In this document: positions 25,301-33,885 of the stretch, piece after piece
How the letters are laid out: each line of letters starts with the position of its first letter
How positions within the stretch are numbered: position 1 is the first letter of the stretch
Assembly: GCF_014651615.1 (NCBI RefSeq)
Contig: NZ_BMXF01000003.1
Coordinates: forward strand, 372,001-436,000
Direction: 5' to 3'
DNA length: 64,000 nucleotides
Source: Persicitalea jodogahamensis
GTDB taxonomy: Bacteria; Bacteroidota; Bacteroidia; Cytophagales; Spirosomataceae
Position numbers and translations under genes: made by a program
The notes under the pieces: model-generated
The model's database searches: none
What the model was told of the DNA's origin: nothing
Seen by the model: the letters and a program-made list of their open reading frames with translations, nothing else

Positions 25301-26892
25301 TCAGCGGCACCCCCAAGCATCCGGTAGTGAAAGGTCAGGTCAAGGTGGAGGACGGAAAATTAAAGATCGACTACCTGCAGTCGGTTTTGTCATTCAGCGA
25401 TGAGATCACTTTTAGCGAAACCGGGATTTCGGCGCAGAATATGGAAGTGAGGGATGAAGAAGGGAACATAGCCTCAGTAAGCGGGGGTGTTCGCCACGAG
25501 GGATTCCGTGATTTTTCGCTGGGGTTTGACGCCGATATGCGCAATTTCAAAATCCTGAACACCACGGAAAACGATAATGATTTATTCTATGGTACCGCGT
25601 ACGTTACAGGGAAGGCCGGCTTGTCGGGTCCGATCGACAACCTCAACATTGAAGCCAACGTTACGAGCAACAAAGGTACCCGGATGTATATCCCGCTTGA
25701 CGGGCCAACCGAAGTGGCGACCCAGGAGTACATTCAATTCGTAAGTCAAAAGATAATCGAGGATAGTCTTGAAGCGCAAGGTGTGGCCCGCAGGGGAGGT
25801 AGTATCGGCGGCGTTAAGATGGATTTTAATTTCAATATCACGCCCGACGCTTACTGCGAGATCCAGCTCGATCGCCAGGCCGGCGATATTATCAAAGCGT
25901 ATGGAAGGGGCCTGCTGAACATGAAAGTCGATACCAAGGGCGACTTTACAATGACCGGAAACTACGAGATCGATCGGGGAGACTACACCTTTACTTTTCA
26001 GAACGCTCTGAATAAAAAATTCACGATAAACCCCGGCAGTCGCATCACCTGGTCGGGTGATCCGTACGATGCCCTGCTGAATGTTCAGGCCAGCTACACC
26101 CAGATGGCCTCCCTGGCTGTATTACCCGAACTCTCTGTCCTGAGCAACGCTACAGGGAATAGCAGCGAATTATCGCGCCGCTATCCCGTCGAAGTTACCA
26201 TTACGCTTACTGATCGGTTGATGACACCGACGATTGCCTACAATCTTGAAGTGAAGCAATACCCTTCTTCCGGTGAGTATCGCTCGGCGGTGGCGGCTTT
26301 CGAAAATCGCCTGCGCAGCAACGAACAGGAATTGAGCCGTCAGGTCAGTAGCCTGATTTTATTCAACCAGCTACTGAGTCCGCAGGACGCCCTACTGGGC
26401 GAAGCCAATCAGGGGGCTACTCTGCTGGGTAACAGCGTGAGCGAGCTGGTGTCCAACCAGATCAGCCGCTGGGCGTCGGCTCTGGACGAGAACCTGGAAG
26501 TGGGCGTATCAGGCTTATCGCTTGACCAAAGTACCCTGACCAATCTTCAGTTGCGGCTTTCCTACCGCTTTTTGAATGATCGCTTCCGTATCACACGCGA
26601 TGGGCGCTTTGCCTATGGTACTTCGCAGGCTGGTGCCACCCAGTTTAATGCCACAAGTTTGCTGGGAGAGTGGACTCTGGAATACTGGCTGGCCCAGAGC
26701 GGTAATGTCCGCCTGAAAGCCTACAACCGGAATATTCAGAATGCCCTTTTGTTGAACAATGCTATCACTACCGGCGGCGTGAGCATGCAATTCACCCACA
26801 GCTTCAATCGCTTCAAACCACTGCCTAAGCCAGAGATTAATTTTCCGAACGAGAATCCGGAACCCGCTTCGCGATTGACATCGGAGCGGTAA
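22327..26892 (+). CDS. tamB: translocation and assembly module protein TamB
   Basis: A 1521-residue protein with one N-terminal inner-membrane helix (about 10-35), a very long repetitive beta-rich AsmA/DUF490 body and the conserved C-terminal TamB domain (about 1150-1500; GGVKMDFNFNITPDAYCEIQL, KAYGRGLLNMKV, GDYTFTFQNALNKKF). TamB forms a hydrophobic groove spanning the periplasm and moves lipids, and perhaps outer-membrane protein substrates, towards a BamA-family partner. In Bacteroidota that partner is the lipid-anchored TamL, encoded in this window at 48197-50680. The size is typical for the phylum. It is divergent from tsaD and ends before a convergent lipoprotein gene. Confidence 0.95.
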   Translation: MLNVLRNIGNGLVMVLILALFALGVTTIAFQFPAVQTWATQRVVRELSGRMGYPLSVQKINVKWFDVISLEGVSIKDADNRQMIDVARLDINFDIENILENFAHEIHLDEVNVYRPEVRLVKTSTGDTNMDLFIARINEMANSGDTTGYVPDQNIPFTIGKATLTEGAFHYDDPREPYNKKNSVFDYYHFELRHLSAQLQDFLVLGDTIKFVANDLTTIDRQSALKVHDLDTRFMYCAKKTELAELSAYIGGSYLTNYLSFNYDHPSAFGDFNEEVRMIAHFRDSRVYSDDLGLFQEYLLTLTETWRVSGDFDGTVHDFRVNNTNLRFGKGSRLAGEFGFKGLPEFSRTTMDFKLVSSRIETNDLVQYYPETDLHETFKKFGLVAIDGTFRGTAVDFDLKSRVRTEIGQLDTDMAFHIADRYTSTYDGLLKTADLDLGVLFEEPEKFQKLDFSGKVIGKGFDISTASANLDATVNRLGFRNYDYRNVQMRGNLQKAYFNGQVSSRDDNLTFILDGEIDLSNPKNRFDFQGILVKANLKELGFSRQPLTIGTRIDVQVEGNTGDELVGRAFFQNTSLQTPENQRSLLLDSLLITSSQISSERTIDVQSDVLTASLNGDFLLSEAADDLNRLLTEYQLYFMRDQAERDNYYARKTVTIQPRVYTINYEVDGHNLTPLLDFLRPDVYVSPNSKVEGVLRMGNTAFITLNAQADTVRVQDSRFVGNELDVTTSKFVNNAEVLASALVTSREHKISVLTPTERLSIEAAWDEDHIHFTSDIHQTKSTNEANLNGDISFVPSGLNLHLTKSNLVLLDEVWEVNPNNLVSVINQKTRFENLALAHDNQRVSLDGEMYADSSRNLSFEIDNLQLGTLNPVLETKLGGTMEGAATLRDRKNLSEVNGHFSVTGLSYDGTDLGNMSGRGEWDEMIEQFNLEVHLDRNQSRVFAVNGTFNPEKTENSLNLRAIFDRSDLKMIEPFSQELVSDVSGRVAGSLAISGTPKHPVVKGQVKVEDGKLKIDYLQSVLSFSDEITFSETGISAQNMEVRDEEGNIASVSGGVRHEGFRDFSLGFDADMRNFKILNTTENDNDLFYGTAYVTGKAGLSGPIDNLNIEANVTSNKGTRMYIPLDGPTEVATQEYIQFVSQKIIEDSLEAQGVARRGGSIGGVKMDFNFNITPDAYCEIQLDRQAGDIIKAYGRGLLNMKVDTKGDFTMTGNYEIDRGDYTFTFQNALNKKFTINPGSRITWSGDPYDALLNVQASYTQMASLAVLPELSVLSNATGNSSELSRRYPVEVTITLTDRLMTPTIAYNLEVKQYPSSGEYRSAVAAFENRLRSNEQELSRQVSSLILFNQLLSPQDALLGEANQGATLLGNSVSELVSNQISRWASALDENLEVGVSGLSLDQSTLTNLQLRLSYRFLNDRFRITRDGRFAYGTSQAGATQFNATSLLGEWTLEYWLAQSGNVRLKAYNRNIQNALLLNNAITTGGVSMQFTHSFNRFKPLPKPEINFPNENPEPASRLTSER

Positions 26893-26898
26893 TCAATG

Positions 26899-26941
26899 CT
26901 GCGAGATAGGTTTTTCTAACTCATCACGCAGTACTTTTTTT
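26899..26941 (+). terminator. candidate terminator after tamB
   Basis: CTGCGAGAT at 26899-26907 pairs with ATCACGCAG at 26923-26931 with one mismatch, followed by TAC and a run of seven T residues (26935-26941). It begins 7 bases after the tamB stop and fits an intrinsic terminator for the plus strand. Confidence 0.5.
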
Positions 26942-27338
26942 AATCTCCCCGATATTTAATTGCCAGCCCTTTCATGGTATACCCCTCCATGGTAGCAGAG
27001 GTATAGTATTGGTAATTCACCTTCATGATAGCGTCCGCGCCAAGTTTTTGCGCTTTCAGCACAAGACGTGCGGTGAGCAAGTCCTTGGTTTGGGCATCGT
27101 TGCCCCGGCTTGTCATCCGGGTGTTGTCAGCCTTTTGCTTAGCACTGAGCGTGTCGTCCTGGCTGATCGCCACCCACTCGATTTCAGAATAAGGACGATC
27201 GGGCGTCTGGTTCTCCATGAATACGTCGATGGGGTAAACGGTACCCGTGGATATCGGGATACTGGGCCGGAAACAGGCCACCATCAAAAGGAACAATAGC
27301 GCCACACAAGCGCCACTAACTGCTTTACTGCGTACCAT
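26940..27338 (-). CDS. hypothetical lipoprotein, possibly YbjQ-like fold
   Basis: A 132-residue lipoprotein from ATG 27338, where the signal ends at LLMVAC (Cys22); an in-frame start at 27377 would prepend 13 charged residues. The C-terminal part, LVLKAQKLGADAIMKVNYQ then GYTMKGLAIKY, resembles the GANAVVgV and GTAV strands of YbjQ/heavy-metal-binding proteins, but the similarity is short. No function is assigned. It converges on tamB, whose terminator abuts its 3' end, and diverges from the DUF2147 gene; only about 60 bases separate their starts. Confidence 0.72.
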   Translation of the reverse strand: MVRSKAVSGACVALLFLLMVACFRPSIPISTGTVYPIDVFMENQTPDRPYSEIEWVAISQDDTLSAKQKADNTRMTSRGNDAQTKDLLTARLVLKAQKLGADAIMKVNYQYYTSATMEGYTMKGLAIKYRGD

Positions 27339-27397
27339 ATCGTACTTTCTTTTCGTTTGGTTTTTTGAAAAATCCAATTGTTATCTGTTAATAATGA

Positions 27398-27868
27398 GTG
27401 CTTGTGGAAACTAGAAAACAAAACTACTATATCATTTCAACGCTGATTTGCGTCACTATCGCATCTTTCTCATTCATTCCGGCCGACAATCCTGATGCGA
27501 TAGTGGGTACCTGGCTAACCGGTGGCAAAAATGGCAAAATTCAAATTTATAAAGAAGGCCATAAGTATTGTGGAAAGCTCGTCTGGATGGATATGCCCAA
27601 CGATCCCCAGACAAAACGTCCGAAAGTTGACAATAATAATCCCGACCCCCAAAAAAGAAATCAGCCGCTGCTTGGCCTCGAGTTGCTGCGTGATTTTCGC
27701 TACGATGGTGAAAATGTCTGGGATAGCGGAAAAATATATGATCCTGAAAGTGGGAAGGTATATAGCTGCAAAATGACCTTGCGCGGTAACAATACGCTCG
27801 AAGTCAGGGGATATGTAGGTATTTCTCTCATCGGACGAACTGAAACCTGGCAACGGGTCAAACAATAA
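27398..27868 (+). CDS. DUF2147 family exported protein
   Basis: A 156-residue protein beginning at GTG 27398, with a signal-like hydrophobic stretch (YYIISTLICVTIASFSF). The mature domain AIVGTWLTGGKNGKIQIYK, CGKLVWMDMP, DPESGKVYSCKMTLRGNN and LEVRGYVG, ending in GRTETWQRV, is the DUF2147 beta-barrel signature. The family is small, periplasmic and of unknown function, possibly binding a lipid or other hydrophobic ligand. A second GTG at 27404 would shorten it by two residues; no ATG lies in frame before the signal. It stands alone between the divergent lipoprotein gene and the protease. Confidence 0.88.
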   Translation: MLVETRKQNYYIISTLICVTIASFSFIPADNPDAIVGTWLTGGKNGKIQIYKEGHKYCGKLVWMDMPNDPQTKRPKVDNNNPDPQKRNQPLLGLELLRDFRYDGENVWDSGKIYDPESGKVYSCKMTLRGNNTLEVRGYVGISLIGRTETWQRVKQ

Positions 27869-28047
27869 CAAAGCGAGTCATGACGGGACTTCCTCAAGCG
27901 ACCGGCTCCTCGGTGGTTGAATAGTGAGATCAGGTATTGGTCTCACTCATAGTCGGGCATTGCCGTTTGTCACTAAGCATTTGTCATCCACTGAACCACT
28001 TGCTATTTTTATAACCAAAATCGACAAAACAACCTAATTCCCAATCT

Positions 28048-30858
28048 ATGTACCTAGCTAAATTTACATGTAAAACTTTGCGGCTCGCGCTTGGGGCTGG
28101 TTTATTGGCCTTTATCGCTGCACCCCATGCGCAGGCTCAGGACGTGCCCAAGGGTATGAAGAAAATTACTTCTGTGGAGGGTATTACTGAATACCAGATG
28201 GACAACGGGCTAAAAGTCCTGATGTTTCCTGACCCGTCCAAACCGACCGCTACCGTTAACATCACCTATTTGGTAGGTTCAAGACATGAAGGGTATGGAG
28301 AGACTGGAATGGCGCACTTGCTTGAACACATGGTATTCAAAGGAACGCCAGGCCACCCCAATATCCCCCAGGAACTTACCGAGCACGGTGCCCGGCCAAA
28401 TGGCACCACCTGGTACGACCGTACGAACTACTTCGAAACCTTCTCGGCCACGGATGAAAACCTGAAATGGGCGCTCGACCTCGAAGCTGACCGCATGGTG
28501 AATTCATATATAGCCAAGAAAGACCTTGAGAGTGAGTTTAGCGTAGTGCGGAACGAGTTCGAGTCGGGTGAAAACAGCCCCTTTCGCGTGCTGTTGCAGC
28601 GGGTAGCTTCAGCCGCTTTCGAGTGGCACAACTACGGCAAAACTACCATCGGCAACCGTTCCGATATCGAAAATGTACCCATTGAAAATTTGAAAGCCTT
28701 TTATCAGAAATATTACCAGCCCGATAACGCCGTACTGATGGTGTCCGGTAAAATCGATGAGGGCAAAACGTTGGCTCTGATTCAGGAAAAGTTTGGCAAG
28801 ATCCCGAAGCCTACCCGCCAACTACCCGTGAGCTACACCGTGGAACCCGTACAGGATGGCGAACGCAATACGGTCGTGCGCCGCACGGGCGATGTACAGA
28901 TGGTCGCCTGCGCCTACCACATCATGCCCGGCTCGCACCCCGACTACCCCGCAATGGATGTGCTGGTGGAAGTGCTGACTGCCGAACCCAATGGAAAACT
29001 GTACAAAAATCTTGTGGACACCAAAAAAGCATCGAGTCAGTATGGCTTTGGATTTGCCCTGCATGATCCCGGCTTTGTCTATTTCGGAGCCGAGGTACTG
29101 AAGGAAAATTCGTTGGAAGAAGCCCGTGCCGCTATGCTGGCCACGCTGGATTCCGCCGCAATGAAGAAGCCTTCGGGCGAAGATGTGGAGCGTGCCAAAG
29201 CGGCCATATTGAAAAACTGGGATTTGCAATTCCGTAGTTCGGAGCGCGTAGGGTTGGGGATCAGTGAGTACATCGCAGAGGGCGACTGGCGGCTGGCTTA
29301 TCTCTTTCGCGACAATGTAAGGAAGGTAACCGCTGATGATGTGTTCCGGGTGGCCCAGCAGTATTTGAAGCCTTCCAACCGCACCGTGGGTACTTTCATT
29401 CCTACCGCCAAGCCCGACCGCACCGAGGTTCCGGAAGCACCTGATGTGGCTGCGCTTGTAAAGGATTATAAAGGTGAGGCTGCCATGGCGCAGGGAGAGG
29501 CATTTGATCCCTCTCCTGAAAATATTGAGACGCGCACTACCCGCATCGAAAAGCCAAACACTATCGAAATCGCCTTGCTACCCAAGCAAACGCGCGGAAA
29601 CGTGGTCGCTGCCCGCATGACCCTCCGCCTGGGGGATGAAAAGAGTCTGATGAAAAAAGGTACTATTGCCAGCCTGACTGCTTCAATGCTGAACAAAGGA
29701 ACCAAGGACAAGACTCGTCAGGAAATCAAAGATGAGTTTGACCGACTGAACGCCCGTGTGAATTTCTTCGGTGGTAACAATCAGGCAGGGGTGAATATCG
29801 AAACTACCCGCGAAAATCTGCCCGCTGTGATGAAGCTGGTGGCCGATGTACTGAAAAATCCGTCGTTTGAAGCCAGCGAATTTGAAAAATTGAAGCAGGA
29901 AGAATTGGCGCAAATCGAAGCGCAGCGTAGCGAGCCGCAGGCCATTGCCATCAACGAGTACCGTCGGATAACGTCTCCCTATCCAAAGGGAGACATTCGC
30001 TACGTAGCGACTTTCGACGAAGACGTGGCCGATCTTAAGGCTGCCACTATCGACCAGGTGAAGGAGTTTTACAAAGATTTCTACGGGGCCAACAATGCCT
30101 CCATCGCCGTGGTAGGAGATTTTGATAAAGATGAGGTTCAGAAAATCATCGACAACCAGTTTGGTTCATGGAAAAGTGCCAAACCCTTTACCCGCATTGC
30201 ATCGCCTTACCAGGCGGTAAAGCCTCAGAATAAATCCTTTGAAACACCGGACAAAGCAAACTCAATGTTTGTGGCGGGACTGAATATGCCACTGCAAGAC
30301 AGCGACCCTGACTATCCGGCGCTGGTAATGGCCAACTTTATGCTTGGCGGTGGCTTTATCAACTCGCGCCTGGCCACCCGCATTCGTCAGAAAGAAGGTT
30401 TGAGTTACGGTGTAGGTTCGCAGTTCAACGCTAGCTCGCTGGATAAAAACGGTAGTTTCCTGGCTTATGCCATCTACGCGCCGCAGAACGCCGAGAAACT
30501 GGAACAGGCCTTCAAGGAAGAAATTGAAAAGGCCGTGAAGGAGGGCTTTACGGCCGATGAGCTGAAGGCGGCCAAATCGGGCTATCTGCAGCAGCGGCAG
30601 GTTAGCCGGGCTCAGGACGCCTCCTTGGCCGGAACGCTCAGCAACAACTTGTACCTTGATCGCACGATGGATTGGGACGCTGACTTCGAGAAAAAAATTG
30701 AAGCCCTTACACCCGCCGACGTGAAAGCCGCCGCTGCCAAGTACATCGACTACGATAAAATCACGGTCATTAAAGCCGGAGATTTTGAGAAAGCGCGGAA
30801 GGAACAGCCCAAAACGGACAATTCGCCGGCTTCAATGGGCGGCAACCCTAAAAAATAA
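28048..30858 (+). CDS. M16 family zinc metalloprotease (two-domain)
   Basis: A 936-residue exported protease. A signal peptide (LALGAGLLAFIAAPHAQA) precedes two M16 repeats. The first carries the inverted zinc motif HLLEH (His90, Glu93, His94) and the distant ligand Glu170 in RNEFESGEN. The second repeat, from about residue 520, lacks the zinc motif and has the R/Y pair region (INSRLATRIRQKEGLSYGVGS) that helps bind substrate, as in pitrilysin and PqqL-type enzymes. Members degrade peptides inside a clamshell chamber in the periplasm. Length and arrangement are typical for Bacteroidota M16B proteins. It is followed by a strong stem-loop and so is probably monocistronic. Confidence 0.95.
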   Translation: MYLAKFTCKTLRLALGAGLLAFIAAPHAQAQDVPKGMKKITSVEGITEYQMDNGLKVLMFPDPSKPTATVNITYLVGSRHEGYGETGMAHLLEHMVFKGTPGHPNIPQELTEHGARPNGTTWYDRTNYFETFSATDENLKWALDLEADRMVNSYIAKKDLESEFSVVRNEFESGENSPFRVLLQRVASAAFEWHNYGKTTIGNRSDIENVPIENLKAFYQKYYQPDNAVLMVSGKIDEGKTLALIQEKFGKIPKPTRQLPVSYTVEPVQDGERNTVVRRTGDVQMVACAYHIMPGSHPDYPAMDVLVEVLTAEPNGKLYKNLVDTKKASSQYGFGFALHDPGFVYFGAEVLKENSLEEARAAMLATLDSAAMKKPSGEDVERAKAAILKNWDLQFRSSERVGLGISEYIAEGDWRLAYLFRDNVRKVTADDVFRVAQQYLKPSNRTVGTFIPTAKPDRTEVPEAPDVAALVKDYKGEAAMAQGEAFDPSPENIETRTTRIEKPNTIEIALLPKQTRGNVVAARMTLRLGDEKSLMKKGTIASLTASMLNKGTKDKTRQEIKDEFDRLNARVNFFGGNNQAGVNIETTRENLPAVMKLVADVLKNPSFEASEFEKLKQEELAQIEAQRSEPQAIAINEYRRITSPYPKGDIRYVATFDEDVADLKAATIDQVKEFYKDFYGANNASIAVVGDFDKDEVQKIIDNQFGSWKSAKPFTRIASPYQAVKPQNKSFETPDKANSMFVAGLNMPLQDSDPDYPALVMANFMLGGGFINSRLATRIRQKEGLSYGVGSQFNASSLDKNGSFLAYAIYAPQNAEKLEQAFKEEIEKAVKEGFTADELKAAKSGYLQQRQVSRAQDASLAGTLSNNLYLDRTMDWDADFEKKIEALTPADVKAAAAKYIDYDKITVIKAGDFEKARKEQPKTDNSPASMGGNPKK

Positions 30859-30877
30859 CCAATAGCCAAACGTGACG

Positions 30878-30913
30878 ACAAGCCCGACATTCATTCATGG
30901 ATGTCGGGCTTGT
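30878..30913 (+). terminator. strong stem-loop terminator after the M16 protease gene
   Basis: ACAAGCCCGACAT (30878-30890) and ATGTCGGGCTTGT (30901-30913) form a perfect 13-bp stem with a 10-base loop, followed by a short T-rich stretch. It lies 20 bases after the protease stop. An alternative upstream start of the next gene at 30872 would fall in this hairpin, which argues against that start. Confidence 0.8.
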
Positions 30914-31018
30914 TTGCTATTGTTGCAGTATGTTGTTTTGCTGATAACAGTCATCATCTTCCTTTTTCACTCATTGAATTCCGATCCGGTTGCCGAAAAC
31001 CAATCATTTTCTAAAACT

Positions 31019-31816
31019 ATGACAAAACCAACCTTACTTATTGCCGCATTCGTGGCGCTTACTTTTCTTTCCTGCCAAAGTAAAAATGACAGTCAGGGAC
31101 AGGCGGCAGATTCGGTAAAATCAGAGATTACCCAGTTTTCGATCAGCGGAAAAGAAGTTTACAACTCTGAAAATCTGATTGTCAATCAAATTTCCGGACA
31201 TACCTACCAGCACATCTCCTTCCTTGATACGGACAGTTTTGGCCGAGTCGCCTGCAACGGGATGGTCGTTGTGAACGGAAACGAAGCCGTTGTCTTCGAT
31301 ACGCCAACCGACGATAGAGGTTCTCAGGAACTCATCGATTTTCTGGCCAAAGAAATGGGTTGTCAGATCAAAGGTGTCGTAGCCACCCATTTTCACGCCG
31401 ATTGCGTAGGTGGGATCGACGCATTCCACCAAAACAATATTCCGTCCTACGCCAGTGAAAGGACAATCGAATTTCTGAAATTAAAGGGATCGCCGCTACC
31501 AAAAAACAGTTTTAATGATTCTCTGGCGCTTGAAGTAGGAGATCAAAAAGTGTATGCGCAATTCATCGGCGAGGGCCATACCAAAGACAACGTTATCGGC
31601 TACTCCCCGACCGACAGAGTGCTGTTCGGTGGTTGCCTGATCAAGGAAATAGGGGCAACAAAAGGAAATCTGGAAGACGCCAACGTGGCTGCCTGGCCCG
31701 AAACTGCCAGAAAGGTCAAATCGAAATACCCACAAACATTTGTGGTGATTCCAGGTCACGGCAAAGCGGGCGGGCAAGAATTGTTCGATTTTACAGCTAC
31801 GCTTTTCGAAAAGTGA
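31019..31816 (+). CDS. subclass B1 metallo-beta-lactamase, lipoprotein
   Basis: A 265-residue MBL-fold protein starting at ATG 31019 with a lipobox (LTFLSC, Cys19), like the lipid-anchored NDM enzymes. The complete B1 zinc set is present: His124, His126 and Asp128 in THFHADCVGG, His187 in GEGHTKDN, Cys206 in FGGCLIK and His247 in IPGHG. Lys209 and Asn218 (in GNLEDANV) match the B1 residues that bind the beta-lactam carboxylate and carbonyl. These features separate it from glyoxalase II and other MBL hydrolases and predict carbapenem hydrolysis. The gene has a vertical look: local base composition, no mobile element. It is convergent with the ABC transporter gene, 19 bases apart. Confidence 0.9.
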   Translation: MTKPTLLIAAFVALTFLSCQSKNDSQGQAADSVKSEITQFSISGKEVYNSENLIVNQISGHTYQHISFLDTDSFGRVACNGMVVVNGNEAVVFDTPTDDRGSQELIDFLAKEMGCQIKGVVATHFHADCVGGIDAFHQNNIPSYASERTIEFLKLKGSPLPKNSFNDSLALEVGDQKVYAQFIGEGHTKDNVIGYSPTDRVLFGGCLIKEIGATKGNLEDANVAAWPETARKVKSKYPQTFVVIPGHGKAGGQELFDFTATLFEK

Positions 31817-31835
31817 AAAGGGTACTTTTCATAAT

Positions 31836-33620
31836 TTAGCCAATTTCCTCAACTGCCAGCTGCTTCTCATACAGTTCCTTATAGGCGCCATCCACCCCGA
31901 TTAATTCCGCGTGGGTACCTTGCTGGACAACATGACCATCGTCGAGCATCACGATGCGGTCAGCCAGTTTGGCAGATGACACGCGGTGGGAGATAATCAC
32001 CGATGTGCGATTCTGCATAATTCTTTTGAGGTTGTTCAGGATAATGTTTTCCGTACTCGTATCCACCGCCGACAGGCAGTCGTCCAAGATAAGTATTTTC
32101 GGTTCGCGGGCAATGGCGCGGGCAATTGAGAGCCGTTGTTTCTGTCCACCCGAAAGCGTCACCCCACGTTCGCCAAGGCGGGTGTCGTAGCCCTGCGGAA
32201 ATTCTTCGATGTTGGCGGATAGGTCGGCATCACGCACGGCTTGCTCGATTTTTTCCTGCGGCAGACCGTCGGTGCCAAATTGCACATTGTTGGCAATCGT
32301 GTCGGAAAACAGGAACACATCCTGCGGTACATACCCCATCTGACGGCGGACATACTGAACATCGTAGTCTTTCAGTGGCTGACCATCCAGGTAGATCTTC
32401 CCTTCCGTTGGGTCGTAGAGGCGGCAAATGAGGTTGGCGAGGGTACTTTTGCCCGAGCCGGTCGTGCCCAGCACGGCGATACTTTCACCGGGTTTCACAT
32501 CCAGATTAAAATGTTGCAAAGCCCGAATTCCCGAATCGGGATAATGAAAACTGACGTTTTCAAATCGTAACGCCCCCTCGATCTCGGGTTTCAGTTTTTT
32601 GTCGGAAGTGATGTGCGTTTTTATATTCAGGTACTCATTGATCCGTGCCTGAGATGCCGCCGCGCGTTGGATTTGACTGGTTGTCCAACCCAGAGCCATC
32701 ACCGGCCAGGTAAGCATGTTTACATAGATGATAAACTCTGTGATGTTGCCGGGCGTCAGATTGCCGTTAATGATTTCTTGTCCGCCGACATAGATTACCA
32801 GCACGTTGCTCAGACCGACCAGGAGCATGATGATTGGAAAAAACAACGCGTCTACTTTCGTCAGATTCAGCGACTTGGTCTTGAAATCCTCTGTTTCCTT
32901 CTGGAAATTGAGAAATGAATATTTCTCCTGTACGAAAGCTTTGATCACCCTGATCCCTGAAAACGCTTCCTGCACATAAGTGGACATGGCGGACAGCTGT
33001 CGCTGAATTTCCTCCGACCGCCTCATGATGATGCTGTTGACCACGTAAATACTGACCGAAAGCAGAGGCAATGGCAGAAGAACATAAAATGTCAGCTTAC
33101 CGTTGACGGACACCATATAGGATATCACGAGTACAAAAAGTACAATCAGGTTGATGCCGTACATCATCGCCGGACCTACGTACATCCGCACCTTACTTAC
33201 GTCCTCCGATACCCGGGCCATCAGGTCGCCTGTGTTGTGCTGACGGTAAAAGCTCATCGGAAGGGTCTGATAATGCTCGTAGATCTCGTTTTTAAGATCA
33301 TACTCAATATGCCGGGACATCACGATGATTGTCTGCCGTACCAGAAAAAGGAAAAAACCTTTCAGGAGAGCCATCGCCAGAATGAGCAGCCCGTAAAGCA
33401 GAATAGTGTTCGTAAAGACCTCGTACATGTCAGCCTGAATGGCTGAACCGTCAAATAGATAGTATATGTCGAGGGTTTCGCCAACCAAATCGAGCGCGTA
33501 GCGTACGAGTTGTGCCGGTATAATGCCAAAAAGATTGGAGATGATCGTAAAGAGCGTCCCCAGAATGAGGTACCACTTGTATTTGACGAGATACTTGTTG
33601 AGATACGCGAGTGCTTTCAC
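31836..33620 (-). CDS. ABC half-transporter (MsbA/type IV exporter family)
   Basis: A 594-residue exporter half-unit with six membrane helices (about 15-320) fused to an ATPase domain. Walker A is GTTGSGKST (about 383-391), the signature is LSGGQKQRLS, and the H-loop is ISHRVSS. Walker B reads ILILDDCLSAVD with Asp513 followed by Asp514 where the catalytic Glu normally stands. Asp there marks the degenerate site of heterodimeric exporters, so the partner half-transporter is probably encoded elsewhere. The exported substrate is unknown. It is convergent with the beta-lactamase gene. The function as exporter is sure; its being a heterodimer half is inference. Confidence 0.93.
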   Translation of the reverse strand: MKALAYLNKYLVKYKWYLILGTLFTIISNLFGIIPAQLVRYALDLVGETLDIYYLFDGSAIQADMYEVFTNTILLYGLLILAMALLKGFFLFLVRQTIIVMSRHIEYDLKNEIYEHYQTLPMSFYRQHNTGDLMARVSEDVSKVRMYVGPAMMYGINLIVLFVLVISYMVSVNGKLTFYVLLPLPLLSVSIYVVNSIIMRRSEEIQRQLSAMSTYVQEAFSGIRVIKAFVQEKYSFLNFQKETEDFKTKSLNLTKVDALFFPIIMLLVGLSNVLVIYVGGQEIINGNLTPGNITEFIIYVNMLTWPVMALGWTTSQIQRAAASQARINEYLNIKTHITSDKKLKPEIEGALRFENVSFHYPDSGIRALQHFNLDVKPGESIAVLGTTGSGKSTLANLICRLYDPTEGKIYLDGQPLKDYDVQYVRRQMGYVPQDVFLFSDTIANNVQFGTDGLPQEKIEQAVRDADLSANIEEFPQGYDTRLGERGVTLSGGQKQRLSIARAIAREPKILILDDCLSAVDTSTENIILNNLKRIMQNRTSVIISHRVSSAKLADRIVMLDDGHVVQQGTHAELIGVDGAYKELYEKQLAVEEIG

Positions 33621-33742
33621 GTGCAGAGGCTGGTAGGTAAGGTTTTAATTTGTGCTTGCCTTTTAACACACCACCCAGGCAAAACGTTGCACCGTGACGT
33701 CACTCATTCCTCCACCAGCTTCTTATTGTTATAGAAATAGTC

Positions 33743-33750
33743 TAATTTTG
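33743..33750 (+). promoter_or_regulatory. candidate -7 element for the nusB operon
   Basis: TAATTTTG matches TAnnTTTG exactly. It lies 136 bases before the nusB ATG, predicting a leader of about 125-130 bases that contains the inverted repeat at 33772-33845. The nearest -33-like TTG (33726-33728) leaves a short 14-base spacer. Confidence 0.45.
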
Positions 33751-33771
33751 CAGCCCGAAAGGGAGTTTAAG

Positions 33772-33845
33772 GTTCAATGTTTAGAGTTTAGCATAGTAAA
33801 CGGCTGAAACAGTCTCTGCCACCCACCGAACTGTAAACATTGAAC
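33772..33845. repeat. perfect 12-bp inverted repeat in the nusB leader
   Basis: GTTCAATGTTTA (33772-33783) and TAAACATTGAAC (33834-33845) are exact inverted copies separated by 50 bases. In RNA they would close a large stem-loop about 40 bases before nusB. It may belong to the same family of intergenic palindromes as those at 8744 and 60870, though the sequences differ. Confidence 0.75.
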
Positions 33846-33885
33846 AGCACGGGCTGCCCCGTCATAAACTTCGAACTTACAAAAT

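Noticed and set aside
30872-31018. N-terminal extension of the beta-lactamase gene
   Set aside because: It begins within the terminator hairpin of the preceding gene and lies before the true lipoprotein signal.
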